A stretch of 64,000 nt of DNA from positions 1 through 64,000 of the forward strand of contig CACWLD010000002.1 of NCBI GenBank assembly GCA_902761655.1. Reading direction: 5' to 3'. Shown piece after piece: positions 49,217 through 58,965 of the stretch; positions within the stretch are counted from its first letter, which is position 1; the number at the start of each line of letters is the position of its first letter. The notes beneath the pieces were generated by a model. The model did not search any database. It was not told where the DNA came from and saw only the letters and a program-made list of their open reading frames with translations. Both the position numbers and the translations under genes were made by a program. Source of the stretch: an uncultured Bacteroidia bacterium (GTDB lineage Bacteria; Bacteroidota; Bacteroidia; Bacteroidales; UBA932).

Positions 49217-52200
49217 AATTTCCAGATGGCTTAGGAAGAGGTTTATCTGCTCTGCGGAGAAGCCTCTTTTCTGTTTGTAGGCTTCAAGGGCGCGGGCGGT
49301 GACGTCGCGGACGCTGTGGTAGGCGGCGTCTTTGTGGGCGATGAGGAAGCCGCAGACGCTGGCCTCCGGTACCATTGAGCAGGAGTCAGTGAGGGTGACG
49401 CCCATAGGCGGGAGCAGGGCAAGGAGGTCGCGCTTGAGGCTGTGGTCAGGGCAGCAGGCGTAGCCTATGCCGGGGGCGATAAACTTGAGCCCCGGCTCCA
49501 GCGAAGCCTTGACGCCCTCCTGCAGCCGCAGGGAGGCTGTCTCCGCCAGAGTAACGCGCGCGGCGTGTTCCACCAGGCCTTGGGTATCATCCCCGCTTAC
49601 GCTTATGCAGAAGACTCCAATCCAGGATGGGGTGCCCTTCTCGGGGAAGAAGTCGCTGAGACACAGGCGCGGAGCGCTCCCCTGCCGAAGCATTGGAAGC
49701 TTGACTGCGCCATCGGTGCAAACAATATCGTCCCCGTCTTTGAAGCATTTCAGATAGCGTACGCAGAGGCGCACTTTGAGCCCGGCGTTTGCCATATACT
49801 CCAACGCCTGCGCCTTGAACTGGTCCGCCTCCTTCTGCGGCACGCGGCACACGGCGTTGAACGTTTTCCAGTCAAAATCACGTAGATACTCCTCCGCTGA
49901 AAGCTCCTGAAGCGGAATATCCTCCGGCATCTGCGTTGGATAGCAGCCCTCGCCGGAGCCGATGGAGGTATCTGAGGCGCCCTGCGCCGATGTCCTCAGC
50001 GCGCGGAGGCGCTCGTGCTCCTCATTGTCGCGCTGGATGAATCCCTGCGGATCGGCCATATATTTCTTAGCCATCACGGCCGATGCCGATGCGTCCGCGC
50101 CGTAATGCACGTTCTCATACAATGGGGCCAGCTTCACAGCGGTATGTACCGCCGAAGCCGCCGCGCCGCCCACGAAAAGCGGCTGCGTGAAGCCCTCCTC
50201 CGCCATCTTGCGGCATAATTCCTCCATCCTGAAAAGGGATGGAGTAATGAGGCCGCTGACGGCTATGATTGCGGCAGAAACCTCCCTGGCCTTGGCCAGG
50301 ATGTCCTCTGCCGGGACCATCACGCCTAGGTCTATCACCTTGAACCCGCTGCACTGCAGTACAATTGAGGTGATGTTCTTTCCAATGTCGTGTACATCCC
50401 CCTTTACGGTGGCTATCACTATCACCGGGCGGTTTGAATCATCTCCGGTCTGCTTCATATACGGCTGCAGAATGGATACGGCGTCCTGCATAACCTTTGC
50501 GGAACGGACCACCTGCGGCAGGAACATCTTTCCGGAAGCAAAGAGGTCTCCAACCTGTTCCATACCCTTCATCAGAGGGCCTTCTATGAGTTTTACCGGA
50601 TCGCCAACACCCTGGAGGGCCTCCAGGAGGTCTTTTTCAAGGTTGGGGCTGCCGCCCTTGACCAGGGCTTTGGTGATTCTTTCCTCAGGGGTCAGACTGT
50701 CCTGGACCTGGGTCGCCTGGGCGGCTGCGTCCGGAGCCTGCTCCATATTCTGCGCATAATCTATCAGGCGCTCCGTAGCCTCTTTATCCCGGTCAAAGAT
50801 CAGGTCCTCCACGGCCTTGAGCAACGCCGGGTCTATCTGGTCATATACCTGCAGCATCTGAGGATTGACAATGGCCATATCCAGGCCTGCCTCTATGGCG
50901 TGATATAGGAATGCAGAATGCATAGCCTCCCTTACGGCATTCTTGCCGCGGAAGGCAAAGGAAAGGTTGGATACTCCTCCGGAGGTAAGCGCACCTGGAA
51001 GATTGTTCTTTATCCAACGGACTGCCTCTATGTAGTCTACGCCAAAGCGTGAATGGGATTCTATACCTGTGCCTATGGACAGGATATTGGGGTCGAATAC
51101 TATGTCCTGCGGAGGAATTCCGGCGGCGGTAAGCAGATCAAAACTGCGCTTACATATCTCAATCTTGCGGTCAAAGGTCTCCGCCTGGCCCTGTTCGTCA
51201 AATGCCATAACCACCATTGAAGCGCCCATTTGGTTGATGAACCGGGCGCGGCGCAGAAACTCTTCCTGCCCGTCCTTCAGGGAGATGGAATTGACAATGG
51301 AACGGCCCTGGACGTTCTTGAGGCCGGTTTCTATGGTGTCAAAGTGTGAGGAATCTATCATTATGGCCGCACGGCCAACGGAGGGTTCGGAAGCGATGAA
51401 TCGCAGGAATGTCTGCATCTGGGCCTTGGAGTCCAGCATTGCATCGTCCATATTTATGTCAATGATAACGGCTCCGCCGTCCACCTGGTCGCTTGCAACC
51501 TGCAGGGCTTCCTGGTATTTGCCTTCGGAAATGAGGCGGGCGAACTTGCGGGAGCCCGCCACATTGGTCCTCTCGCCAATGTTGGTGAAGTTGCGGGAAC
51601 GGTCAATCTTTACGGCTTCAAGGCCGCTGACCGCCGGGAAGGGGCGCTGCGGCGGCAGGGCGCGCGGAGCGCAGCCTTGCAGCGCAGCCGCCACGGCGGC
51701 TATATGCGCCGGCGTGGTGCCGCAGCAGCCGCCCGCTATGTTCAGCAAGCCGGCCTTTGCCAGTTCCAGCATCACGGAGGCCATATTCTCTGGAGTATCG
51801 TTGTAATTGCCGGTCTCGTCAGGAATGCCGGCATTGGGGTAGAATATCAGGGGATGTGAGGAAAAAGCGGCAATCTCGGCGGCAAGGTCCTTCATCTGGG
51901 CAGCGCCAAGGGCGCAGTTAATTCCAAATGCGGCAAGGTTGGGGCAATGCTTCACTGAGGTGTAGAAGGCCTCCAACGTCTGGCCGGTGAGGGTACGGCC
52001 GCTACGGTCGCTGACCGTAGCGGAAATGATCACCGGAAGGCCGCAGCCCATCTGCTCCATAGCAAATATGGCGGCCTTTGTGGTCAGGGCGTCAAAGCAG
52101 GTCTCCAACTGTATAAAGTCCGCTCCACCGCGCTGCAGGGCCGATATCTGCTCCGTATAGACCTCCACCATATCGTCAAAGGAATACTTGCGGAAGGTCA

Positions 52201-52561
52201 GGTCCGATGCGTCCGAAGGAAGCGTCAGGGACTGGCCTGTAGGCCCTACGCTTCCGGCAACGTATACGCGGCGGGGGGCCGCGTCGGCGGCCTCGCGCGC
52301 TATGCGCGCCGCGGCGTACGCCATCTCCGCGGCCTCCGCCGCATTGCCGTACTCCTGCTGGCTTATCCTGTTTGCGCCAAAGCTGTTGGTCTCTATAATG
52401 TCCGCCCCGGCTTCAATGAACTCCTGGTGTATGGAGCGTATCAGGTCAGGGTTGTCCAGGTTCAGGGTCTCGTTGTCGCCAATGAAATGCCTCTGGATCA
52501 TAGTGCCCATTGCACCGTCCAGAATCAATATCCTGTTCCTGAGATCCTCCGCAAAAGACAT
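49211..52561 (-). CDS. metH: Cobalamin-dependent methionine synthase with short activation domain
   Basis: MetH transfers a methyl group from 5-methyl-tetrahydrofolate via cobalamin to homocysteine. From ATG 52561 it has 1116 residues: homocysteine domain (RILILDGAMGTMIQ; zinc Cys in GINCALGA and GGCCGTTPAHI), pterin domain (NIGERTNVAGSRKF), cap and B12 domain with the axial His motif GDVHDIGKNI, and a C-terminal activation domain. That last part is only about 225 residues (E. coli about 330), and the SAM-binding RPAxGYxxxPDH motif reads APGIGYACCPDH, so the key Arg is missing. It resembles the short activation proteins of anaerobes. The frame opens upstream inside metF, but ATG 52561, 4 nt after the metF stop, fits the family start. 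Confidence 0.94.
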   Translation of the reverse strand: MSFAEDLRNRILILDGAMGTMIQRHFIGDNETLNLDNPDLIRSIHQEFIEAGADIIETNSFGANRISQQEYGNAAEAAEMAYAAARIAREAADAAPRRVYVAGSVGPTGQSLTLPSDASDLTFRKYSFDDMVEVYTEQISALQRGGADFIQLETCFDALTTKAAIFAMEQMGCGLPVIISATVSDRSGRTLTGQTLEAFYTSVKHCPNLAAFGINCALGAAQMKDLAAEIAAFSSHPLIFYPNAGIPDETGNYNDTPENMASVMLELAKAGLLNIAGGCCGTTPAHIAAVAAALQGCAPRALPPQRPFPAVSGLEAVKIDRSRNFTNIGERTNVAGSRKFARLISEGKYQEALQVASDQVDGGAVIIDINMDDAMLDSKAQMQTFLRFIASEPSVGRAAIMIDSSHFDTIETGLKNVQGRSIVNSISLKDGQEEFLRRARFINQMGASMVVMAFDEQGQAETFDRKIEICKRSFDLLTAAGIPPQDIVFDPNILSIGTGIESHSRFGVDYIEAVRWIKNNLPGALTSGGVSNLSFAFRGKNAVREAMHSAFLYHAIEAGLDMAIVNPQMLQVYDQIDPALLKAVEDLIFDRDKEATERLIDYAQNMEQAPDAAAQATQVQDSLTPEERITKALVKGGSPNLEKDLLEALQGVGDPVKLIEGPLMKGMEQVGDLFASGKMFLPQVVRSAKVMQDAVSILQPYMKQTGDDSNRPVIVIATVKGDVHDIGKNITSIVLQCSGFKVIDLGVMVPAEDILAKAREVSAAIIAVSGLITPSLFRMEELCRKMAEEGFTQPLFVGGAAASAVHTAVKLAPLYENVHYGADASASAVMAKKYMADPQGFIQRDNEEHERLRALRTSAQGASDTSIGSGEGCYPTQMPEDIPLQELSAEEYLRDFDWKTFNAVCRVPQKEADQFKAQALEYMANAGLKVRLCVRYLKCFKDGDDIVCTDGAVKLPMLRQGSAPRLCLSDFFPEKGTPSWIGVFCISVSGDDTQGLVEHAARVTLAETASLRLQEGVKASLEPGLKFIAPGIGYACCPDHSLKRDLLALLPPMGVTLTDSCSMVPEASVCGFLIAHKDAAYHSVRDVTARALEAYKQKRGFSAEQINLFLSHLEIV

Positions 52562-52565
52562 AGGC

Positions 52566-53492
52566 CTAGAAGTTTTCCCTGAGAATGTCCACAATATTGT
52601 CCGCCTTGCCCATAGTATAGAAATGCACGGTCTTGCATCCGTGGGCCAAAAGGTCCCGGCATTGCTCTGAGCACCAGCGCTTTCCTATCTGGTAGCAGGC
52701 CTCCTTGTTGTCTTTGTTGGCCTCCATCTCAGAACTCAGTTCCAGCGGTATGTCAATTGAAAATGCCTCCGGCAGCAAAGAGATCTGCCTTGCGGATGAC
52801 AGCGGCTTGAGTCCCGGGATAATTGGGACTGTGATGCCCGCAGCGAGGCATTTGTCGCAGAACTCATAGAACACCTTGTTGTCAAAGAACATCTGGGTTA
52901 CTATGTAGTCCGCTCCGGCATCCACCTTCTTCTTGAGATTCTCTATGTCCGTCTCAAGGTTGGGGGCCTCGAAATGCTTCTCCGGATAGGCTCCCACGCC
53001 AACACAGAAATCATACCCCCTGGTCTTGGAAAAAGCCTCTATGGCTTCCACCAGTTGAGATGCATATGTATATCCGTCAGGGTCAGGCACAAAGCGCTTC
53101 TCCCCCGTTATGCAGTCTCCTCTAAGGGCAAGGAGATTCTCTACTCCAAGGAACTGGAAATCGTGCAGTTTGCTTTCTATTATGTCACGGCTGGCGCCGC
53201 CGCAGATGATATGCGGTACCACCTCTATCTTGAATTCGTTCTGGATTGCGGCGCATACTGCCGTCTCGCTCACCCTCTTGCGCACCAGGGCGCGCCTAAA
53301 GGAGCCGTCCTGCCGGGGGATGAACTCGAATTCGTCCCTATGGGTGGTTACATTCACGAACGGAGGGTTGAACTCCATAAACGGACGTATGGAATCCAGC
53401 AGCTGGGTTTTTGTCACGCCTTTCAGCGGCGGGACAATCTCCAGCGACGGATACGGCCTGGCCGCGTTCTGCAACATCTGTGATATCTTCAT
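52566..53492 (-). CDS. metF: 5,10-methylenetetrahydrofolate reductase
   Basis: A 308-residue FAD-dependent TIM-barrel enzyme making 5-methyl-tetrahydrofolate for MetH. Seen: SLEIVPPLKG with the catalytic Glu, FVNVTTHRDE, the NLLALRGD segment, VGAYPEKH and KKKVDAGADYIVTQMFFDN. It is immediately followed by metH (4-nt gap), so methyl donor and acceptor enzymes are made together. Upstream it is divergent from the aminotransferase gene; no SAM or cobalamin riboswitch is visible in the gap. Confidence 0.96.
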   Translation of the reverse strand: MKISQMLQNAARPYPSLEIVPPLKGVTKTQLLDSIRPFMEFNPPFVNVTTHRDEFEFIPRQDGSFRRALVRKRVSETAVCAAIQNEFKIEVVPHIICGGASRDIIESKLHDFQFLGVENLLALRGDCITGEKRFVPDPDGYTYASQLVEAIEAFSKTRGYDFCVGVGAYPEKHFEAPNLETDIENLKKKVDAGADYIVTQMFFDNKVFYEFCDKCLAAGITVPIIPGLKPLSSARQISLLPEAFSIDIPLELSSEMEANKDNKEACYQIGKRWCSEQCRDLLAHGCKTVHFYTMGKADNIVDILRENF

Positions 53493-53570
53493 AGAATATA
53501 AAAGTACTGCTTTTTTTGATAAGTTGCAACTATATACAATGCAAACGGCTAATGCAGAACTATATTGGGA

Positions 53571-53587
53571 TATTTTTGCTATATTTG
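53571..53587 (+). promoter_or_regulatory. Two overlapping-region -7 boxes before the aminotransferase gene
   Basis: TATTTTTG (53571-53578) and TATATTTG (53580-53587) both fit TAnnTTTG, the second 27 nt before the ATG at 53615. No good -33 element for either. Confidence 0.45.
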
Positions 53588-53614
53588 AACAATTTATAGG
53601 TAGTGTATTGAGAA

Positions 53615-54925
53615 ATGAAAATTTTCAGTGAAGAATTGGTGGCCCAGGCCTGTAGGGAAAAGAATGTGAAAGACCTTTCCAATGCAACAATCGGAGAAGT
53701 CCTTCTTGTAGCCCAATACCTGGAGCAGAAAACGGGTATCCCATTTATCAGAATGGACCAGGGCTCCCCTGGCCTCCCTATGAACAAATATGGAATAGAA
53801 GCGGAGAAGGCCGCCCTTGACAGCGGCATAGGTTCACAGTATCCGGCTGCCGCCGGAGTACCGGAACTCAAGGACGCCGCATCGCGTTTCATTAAGGCGT
53901 TCATCAACGTAGACGTTTCGCCACGCTCCTGCGTCCCCACAACGGGATCCGTAGCAGCATCGTTCGGCTCATTCATAGCTTGCACCCAGCGCATCCCCGG
54001 AAAGGACAAGGTCCTTTTCATAGACCCCGGATTCCCCATCCAGAAGTCACAGCTCAGGGTTCTTGGAATACAGTGGCGTGAGTTTGACATCTATCCCTGC
54101 CGTGGAGCAAAGGCCCTGGAGCCTGTACTGGAAGCGGAATTCGCCAAAGGCGACATTGCCGCAATAGTATACTCCAACCCCAACAACCCCGCGTGGATCT
54201 GCCTTGAGGAAGACGAATTGCAGGTAATTGGCAAGCTTGCAACCAAGTATGATGTTGTGGTTATGGAAGACCTCGCATATTTCTGTATGGACTTCCGCCG
54301 TCCGCTGTCAAAACCTTTTGAGGCCCCATATCTCCCCACCGTGGCCCGCTACACAGACAACTACATCCTTATGCTGTCCGCATCCAAGATATTCAGCTAC
54401 GCGGGCCAGAGGATTGCACTGTGCTGCATCTCTGACAAACTCTATGAGAAGCAGTACCCTGCCCTGTCACAGCGCTACAAAGACGCCGGAGTATTTGGCG
54501 TAACTCTCACTGCATCAATTCTTTATATGATTACCAGCGGATGCACGGCAACCACCCAGTACGGCTACGCCCGTATGCTGGACCTTGCCTGCGACGGTGT
54601 CATAGACTTTGTGGAGGACATCCGCGAATACGAGACCCGCGCCAACCGTATGAAGGAAATCTTCTGCCGCCACGGCTTCAACGTTGTATATGATTACGAC
54701 GTCACAATGCCCGTTGGCGACGGCTTCTTCTTCACCCTTGGCTACAAGGGAATGAGCGGAGAGCAGCTCCTCCTTGAACTTATGTACTACGGAGTGAGCA
54801 GCATCTCCCTTTCTACAACCGGAAGCCACCAGCAGGGCGTACGCGCCTGCGTAAGCCGTATGCGCGAAGAGCTTTACGACGTCCTGGACCAGCGAATGGC
54901 CGCATTTGAACAAGATCACAAATAA
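53615..54925 (+). CDS. Class I/II PLP-dependent aminotransferase
   Basis: A 436-residue fold-type I aminotransferase. Seen: QGSPGLPMNKYGIEAE, TTGSVAASFGSF, SNPNNPAWICLEEDEL, VMEDLAYFCMDF and the PLP Lys in LSASKIFSYAGQRIAL. Related genes of this length are found in Bacteroidales without a firm substrate. As it is followed 20 nt later by lysC and lysA, a role in lysine (diaminopimelate) synthesis or another aspartate-family amino acid is plausible, but sequence alone does not show it. Confidence 0.85.
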   Translation: MKIFSEELVAQACREKNVKDLSNATIGEVLLVAQYLEQKTGIPFIRMDQGSPGLPMNKYGIEAEKAALDSGIGSQYPAAAGVPELKDAASRFIKAFINVDVSPRSCVPTTGSVAASFGSFIACTQRIPGKDKVLFIDPGFPIQKSQLRVLGIQWREFDIYPCRGAKALEPVLEAEFAKGDIAAIVYSNPNNPAWICLEEDELQVIGKLATKYDVVVMEDLAYFCMDFRRPLSKPFEAPYLPTVARYTDNYILMLSASKIFSYAGQRIALCCISDKLYEKQYPALSQRYKDAGVFGVTLTASILYMITSGCTATTQYGYARMLDLACDGVIDFVEDIREYETRANRMKEIFCRHGFNVVYDYDVTMPVGDGFFFTLGYKGMSGEQLLLELMYYGVSSISLSTTGSHQQGVRACVSRMREELYDVLDQRMAAFEQDHK

Positions 54926-54945
54926 AAAAAAGAATATCCCTAATT

Positions 54946-56265
54946 ATGAAGGTTATGAAATTTGGCGGAACCTCCGTTGGCTCCGCACAGAGGATACAGG
55001 CAGTTGCAGGACTCATCAAGGACGCCGGCAAGAACATAGTAGTGCTGTCTGCAATGTCCGGTACCACCAACACACTGGTTGAGATTGCCGGTTATCTTTA
55101 CAACAGGAACACTGAAGGTTTCAAGGACGTAATGAGCGGTCTCAAGGCAAAGTACCGCGCCACAGTAGACGAGCTGCTCAGCACCCCTGAAGCCAAAAAG
55201 AAGGCCTGGGACTACCTCCAGGGCATATTCTCATACATCAACAGTTTCACCAGGGAGTATTTCTCCACAACGGAGGAAAAGGCAATCCTTGCCCAGGGAG
55301 AGCTTATGTCAACCTATATGATGACCTGCTACCTGCAGGAGACAGGCATCAACGCCGTCCTGCTCCCCGCCCTGGAATTTATGAAACTGGACATAAACGG
55401 AGAGCCTGACCAGGACTACATCCGCACCAGACTCGCCGCAGTCCTCAAGGAAAACGACAACGCTGACCTGTACATCACCCAAGGCTTCATCTGCACCAAC
55501 ATAAAGGACGAGATTGACAACCTCCAGAGGGGCGGTTCGGACTATTCCGCATCCCTGATTGGCGCAGCCGTAGATGCAGAAGAAATCCAGATCTGGACTG
55601 ACATAGACGGTATGCACAACAACGACCCGCGCGTGGTGGACAAGACATCGGCGGTACGCCATCTTCATTTTGAAGAGGCTGCGGAGCTCGCATACTTTGG
55701 CGCAAAGATCCTGCACCCTACGTGCATCCAGCCTGCCAAATACGCAAACATCCCCGTCCGCCTGCTCAACACAATGCAGCCCGATGCGCCCGGCACCCTC
55801 ATAGACAACGTCTCTGAAAGGGGTTCCATCAAGGCCGTGGCCGCAAAGGACAACATTGCCGCAATCAAGATCAAGTCCTCCAGGATGCTCCTTGCATACG
55901 GTTTCCTGCGCAAGGTATTCGAGATTTTCGAGAGCTACCAGACTTCCATCGATATGATCGCCACCTCAGAGGTGGGCGTATCCGTGACCATAGACAACAC
56001 AAAGCACCTCAACGAGATCATCCACGACCTCAAGAAATACGGTTCCGTAACTGTTGACCTGGATATGTGCATCATCTGCGTAGTGGGTGATATGGACTGG
56101 AGCAACCTCGGTTTCGAGAGCAAGGCAATGGACGCAATGAAGGATATCCCCGTCAGGATGGTTTCCTTTGGAGGAAGCAACTACAACATTTCATTCCTTG
56201 TAAAGGAAGAAGACAAGAAACGCGCTCTGCAATCGCTCAGCAAATGCCTGTTTGACAATGCTTAA
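54946..56265 (+). CDS. lysC: Aspartate kinase (monofunctional)
   Basis: A 439-residue aspartokinase: KFGGTSVGSAQRIQAV at the start, GGSDYSASLIGAAVDAEEIQIWTDIDGMHNNDPR in the middle, and two ACT-type regulatory segments (about 300-439), of the kind that bind lysine. It phosphorylates aspartate for the lysine branch, as a partner of lysA, while the fused ThrA serves the threonine branch. Its end overlaps the lysA start by 8 nt. Confidence 0.96.
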   Translation: MKVMKFGGTSVGSAQRIQAVAGLIKDAGKNIVVLSAMSGTTNTLVEIAGYLYNRNTEGFKDVMSGLKAKYRATVDELLSTPEAKKKAWDYLQGIFSYINSFTREYFSTTEEKAILAQGELMSTYMMTCYLQETGINAVLLPALEFMKLDINGEPDQDYIRTRLAAVLKENDNADLYITQGFICTNIKDEIDNLQRGGSDYSASLIGAAVDAEEIQIWTDIDGMHNNDPRVVDKTSAVRHLHFEEAAELAYFGAKILHPTCIQPAKYANIPVRLLNTMQPDAPGTLIDNVSERGSIKAVAAKDNIAAIKIKSSRMLLAYGFLRKVFEIFESYQTSIDMIATSEVGVSVTIDNTKHLNEIIHDLKKYGSVTVDLDMCIICVVGDMDWSNLGFESKAMDAMKDIPVRMVSFGGSNYNISFLVKEEDKKRALQSLSKCLFDNA

Positions 56266-57412
56266 AGGTTCATTCCCAATAAAGGAGTTCGAGGGTCTCC
56301 GCACGCCTTTCTACTATTACGATATGGCCCTCCTCCGCCGCACCCTGGATACCATCAAGGATATCTTCAGGGAGAATCCGGATTACCGGCTTCACTACGC
56401 GGTAAAGGCCAACAGCAACCCACGGATCCTCCGCACCATAGCATCTTACGGCTTTGGCGCGGACTGCGTGAGCGGCGGCGAGATCCGCGCCGCGGTTGAC
56501 GCAGGCTTCAAGCCATCAAAGATAGTATTTGCCGGAGTGGGCAAAAGTGACGAGGAAATCAACCTAGGACTGGACCTTGGTATTGCCCGTTTCAATGTTG
56601 AATCCGCAGCGGAACTACTTGTAATTGACGAACTTGCAGGCAAGAAAGGAATCGTGGCCCCTGTTAGCCTCAGGGTAAATCCGGACATTGGCGCGCACAC
56701 CCACGCCAACATTACCACCGGCCTGGCAGAGAACAAGTTTGGCATCAACTATGAGCAGCTGCCCGGCGTTCTCCAGCTTACCCTTGGGCTGAACAATGTC
56801 AAATTCCTTGGCATCCATTACCACATTGGGTCACAAATCCTGGAAATGGATGACTTTGCAGCCCTCTGCAACCGTGCCAACTATGTGACGGAGAACATTG
56901 TACGCGCCGGAATCAATCCCGGTGACATAAACGTCGGAGGCGGCCTTGGCATTGACTACCACCACCCCAACCACCTGGACGTGGCAGACTTCAAGAGCTA
57001 TTTTGACACCTTCAAGCGTTTCCTCAACACCCAGCCGGGACAGCTCGTCCACTTTGAGCTGGGCAGGGCGTTAGTGGCTCCTTGCGGATCTTTGATTTCC
57101 AGGGTCCTGTATGTGAAGGAAGGCATCTCCCGCAAGTTCGCCATCATAGACGGCAGTATGACGGAACTTATCCGTCCCGCCCTCTACAAGGCGTACCACA
57201 GGGTAGAAAACATCTCTTCCAATGAACCAGAGGAGATTTACGATGTTGTTGGACCGGTTTGCGAAAGTTCAGATGTATTTGCCAAAGGCGTTTCCCTTGA
57301 CAAATGCCACCGCGGGGACTTCATAGCCATCCGCAGTGCCGGCGCCTATGGCGAATCAATGGCCTCCGGCTACAACTGCCATCCCCTCCCCGGCTCCTTC
57401 TTCAGCGAATAA
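56258..57412 (+). CDS. lysA: Diaminopimelate decarboxylase
   Basis: A 384-residue fold-type III PLP enzyme making L-lysine from meso-diaminopimelate. Seen: PLP Lys in LHYAVKANSNPRIL, GFGADCVSGGEIRAA, NVGGGLGIDYHHPN, FELGRALVAPCGSLI and the CESSDVFAK motif of the dimer-shared active site. ATG 56258 overlaps lysC by 8 nt; a TTG two codons earlier is less likely. It is followed 15 nt later by a membrane-protein gene. Confidence 0.95.
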   Translation: MLKGSFPIKEFEGLRTPFYYYDMALLRRTLDTIKDIFRENPDYRLHYAVKANSNPRILRTIASYGFGADCVSGGEIRAAVDAGFKPSKIVFAGVGKSDEEINLGLDLGIARFNVESAAELLVIDELAGKKGIVAPVSLRVNPDIGAHTHANITTGLAENKFGINYEQLPGVLQLTLGLNNVKFLGIHYHIGSQILEMDDFAALCNRANYVTENIVRAGINPGDINVGGGLGIDYHHPNHLDVADFKSYFDTFKRFLNTQPGQLVHFELGRALVAPCGSLISRVLYVKEGISRKFAIIDGSMTELIRPALYKAYHRVENISSNEPEEIYDVVGPVCESSDVFAKGVSLDKCHRGDFIAIRSAGAYGESMASGYNCHPLPGSFFSE

Positions 57413-57427
57413 TCAATACGCCATATT

Positions 57428-57919
57428 ATGTCACGCAAGGAAACCATAATCGTTACCATCGTCCTCATCATATTGGGGACGGGAATGCATTTTGTTCACC
57501 ACGCGCCTTTCTTCAACCACTTCTTGGGATACATCTTCCCGGTGATAGAAAGCGTGATGGCCCATATGAAAATGGTCTTCTACCCTATGCTGCTCCTCAG
57601 CATCTACCTGGCCATAACCAGGCGTGACATACGCCAGATTGGCGGTCCCATCTTAGGCGGCCTTGCTGTGATGCCCATAATAGTCGCAGCCTTCTTTGCC
57701 TATTGGATCTTTGTCAGGCACGAACTGATGTTCCTGGACATAATCATCTATATTGCCGAAATGATAGGTGCCATACACCTTGCCAAACGCTGGAACAAAA
57801 GCGAAGCAGTCCAAAAGAACTGGGTCCTTTGGACTGCTTTGGCTGTTGTCTGCATTTTCGTCATAGGCTTCCTCACCTACCACGCCCCTGACTGGATCAT
57901 CTTCCGCAACCTGGGTTAA
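57428..57919 (+). CDS. DUF6512-like integral membrane protein
   Basis: A 163-residue protein with about five hydrophobic segments (about 5-20, 48-63, 74-93, 100-116, 136-154), similar to the DUF6512 family. His-rich positions occur near the first helix (HFVHHAPFFNHF). It is the last gene after lysA, and its stop shares TTAA with the convergent ilvE. Inside the coding sequence is a perfect 12-bp inverted repeat (57804-57815 and 57828-57839). Function unknown. Confidence 0.75.
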   Translation: MSRKETIIVTIVLIILGTGMHFVHHAPFFNHFLGYIFPVIESVMAHMKMVFYPMLLLSIYLAITRRDIRQIGGPILGGLAVMPIIVAAFFAYWIFVRHELMFLDIIIYIAEMIGAIHLAKRWNKSEAVQKNWVLWTALAVVCIFVIGFLTYHAPDWIIFRNLG

Positions 57920-58953
57920 AGGAAGTAGCACCAGTTGTGGGGGTCTTCCAGGACACCGTCCTGGATGCCGCGGAGGTATTTGTAGAGTTTCTCGCTGACG
58001 GGGCCCACCTTGGAAGGATCTCCAAAAGTATAGGTCTTGGTGATGACGTCGCTCTCAAGGGCGGGTTTGTCATCTATGCTGCCTATAGGAGTGATCACAA
58101 CTGCGGTTCCGCAGGCGTTAACCTCGTCAAACTCAGCAAGTTCCTCAACCGGGACACGCCTCTTCTCAACCTTGTAGCCAAGGTCGAGTGCAGCCTGCTG
58201 CAGGGACTTGTTGGTAATTGAAGGAAGTACGGAATCTGACAGCGGAGTCACATATGTGTCACCCTTTATTGCCAGGAAGTTGGATGAGCCAAACTCATCT
58301 ATGTACTTCTTCTGTGCCGGGTCAAGATATAGGAGTTCCCTGTAACCAAGCTTATGGGAAAGGTTATAAGGATGCAGGGATGTGGCATAGTTGGCCGCAA
58401 TCTTGAAATGTCCGGTTCCGTTAGGTGCAGCGCGGTCGTAATTCCTTGAAAGAACGGCAGTTCCGGTGCTCAGGCTTGCTGCTCCTGAGTAAGTTCCAAC
58501 AGGTGCGCACATAACCGCGAACACCACCTCCTTTGAAGAAGCGATACCCAGCTGGGGATTCATACCGATGAGCACGGGACGGATATACAGCGATGCGCCG
58601 TACCCGTAAGGAGGTACAAAGTCAATGTTCTCCTTGACGCACATAGCGCACATCTCAATGAACATCTCTTCCGACGGGGTTGCCATATCAAGGTAGCCGC
58701 CGCTGTCCTGGATGCGCTTTGCGTTCTGGTCCGGGCGGAACATACGAAGCTTGCCGTCCGCGCCGCGGAACGCCTTCAGGCCCTCGAAACAGGCATTGGC
58801 ATAATGGAACACGCCAGCGAAGGCGCTGAAAGAGAAATTGAAGTCTTTGGTAACTGCCGGAGCGCTCCACTCTCCGTCGCGGTAATAACTTACTATTATC
58901 GCGTCAGTCTTCCTGTACTTGAAAGAAAGATTGGACCAATCCAGATTCTGCAT
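57916..58953 (-). CDS. ilvE: Branched-chain amino acid aminotransferase
   Basis: A 345-residue fold-type IV PLP aminotransferase of the eukaryote-like BCAT group, catalysing the last step to leucine, isoleucine and valine. Seen: YANACFEGLKAFRGADGKLRMFRP, the PLP Lys region HFKIAANYATSL, GSSNFLAIKGDTYVTPLSDSVLPSITN and the EVNACGTAVVITPIG motif. It is the last gene of the leucine operon, 12 nt after leuB. Confidence 0.95.
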   Translation of the reverse strand: MQNLDWSNLSFKYRKTDAIIVSYYRDGEWSAPAVTKDFNFSFSAFAGVFHYANACFEGLKAFRGADGKLRMFRPDQNAKRIQDSGGYLDMATPSEEMFIEMCAMCVKENIDFVPPYGYGASLYIRPVLIGMNPQLGIASSKEVVFAVMCAPVGTYSGAASLSTGTAVLSRNYDRAAPNGTGHFKIAANYATSLHPYNLSHKLGYRELLYLDPAQKKYIDEFGSSNFLAIKGDTYVTPLSDSVLPSITNKSLQQAALDLGYKVEKRRVPVEELAEFDEVNACGTAVVITPIGSIDDKPALESDVITKTYTFGDPSKVGPVSEKLYKYLRGIQDGVLEDPHNWCYFL

Positions 58954-58965
58954 AATATTGTGTTA

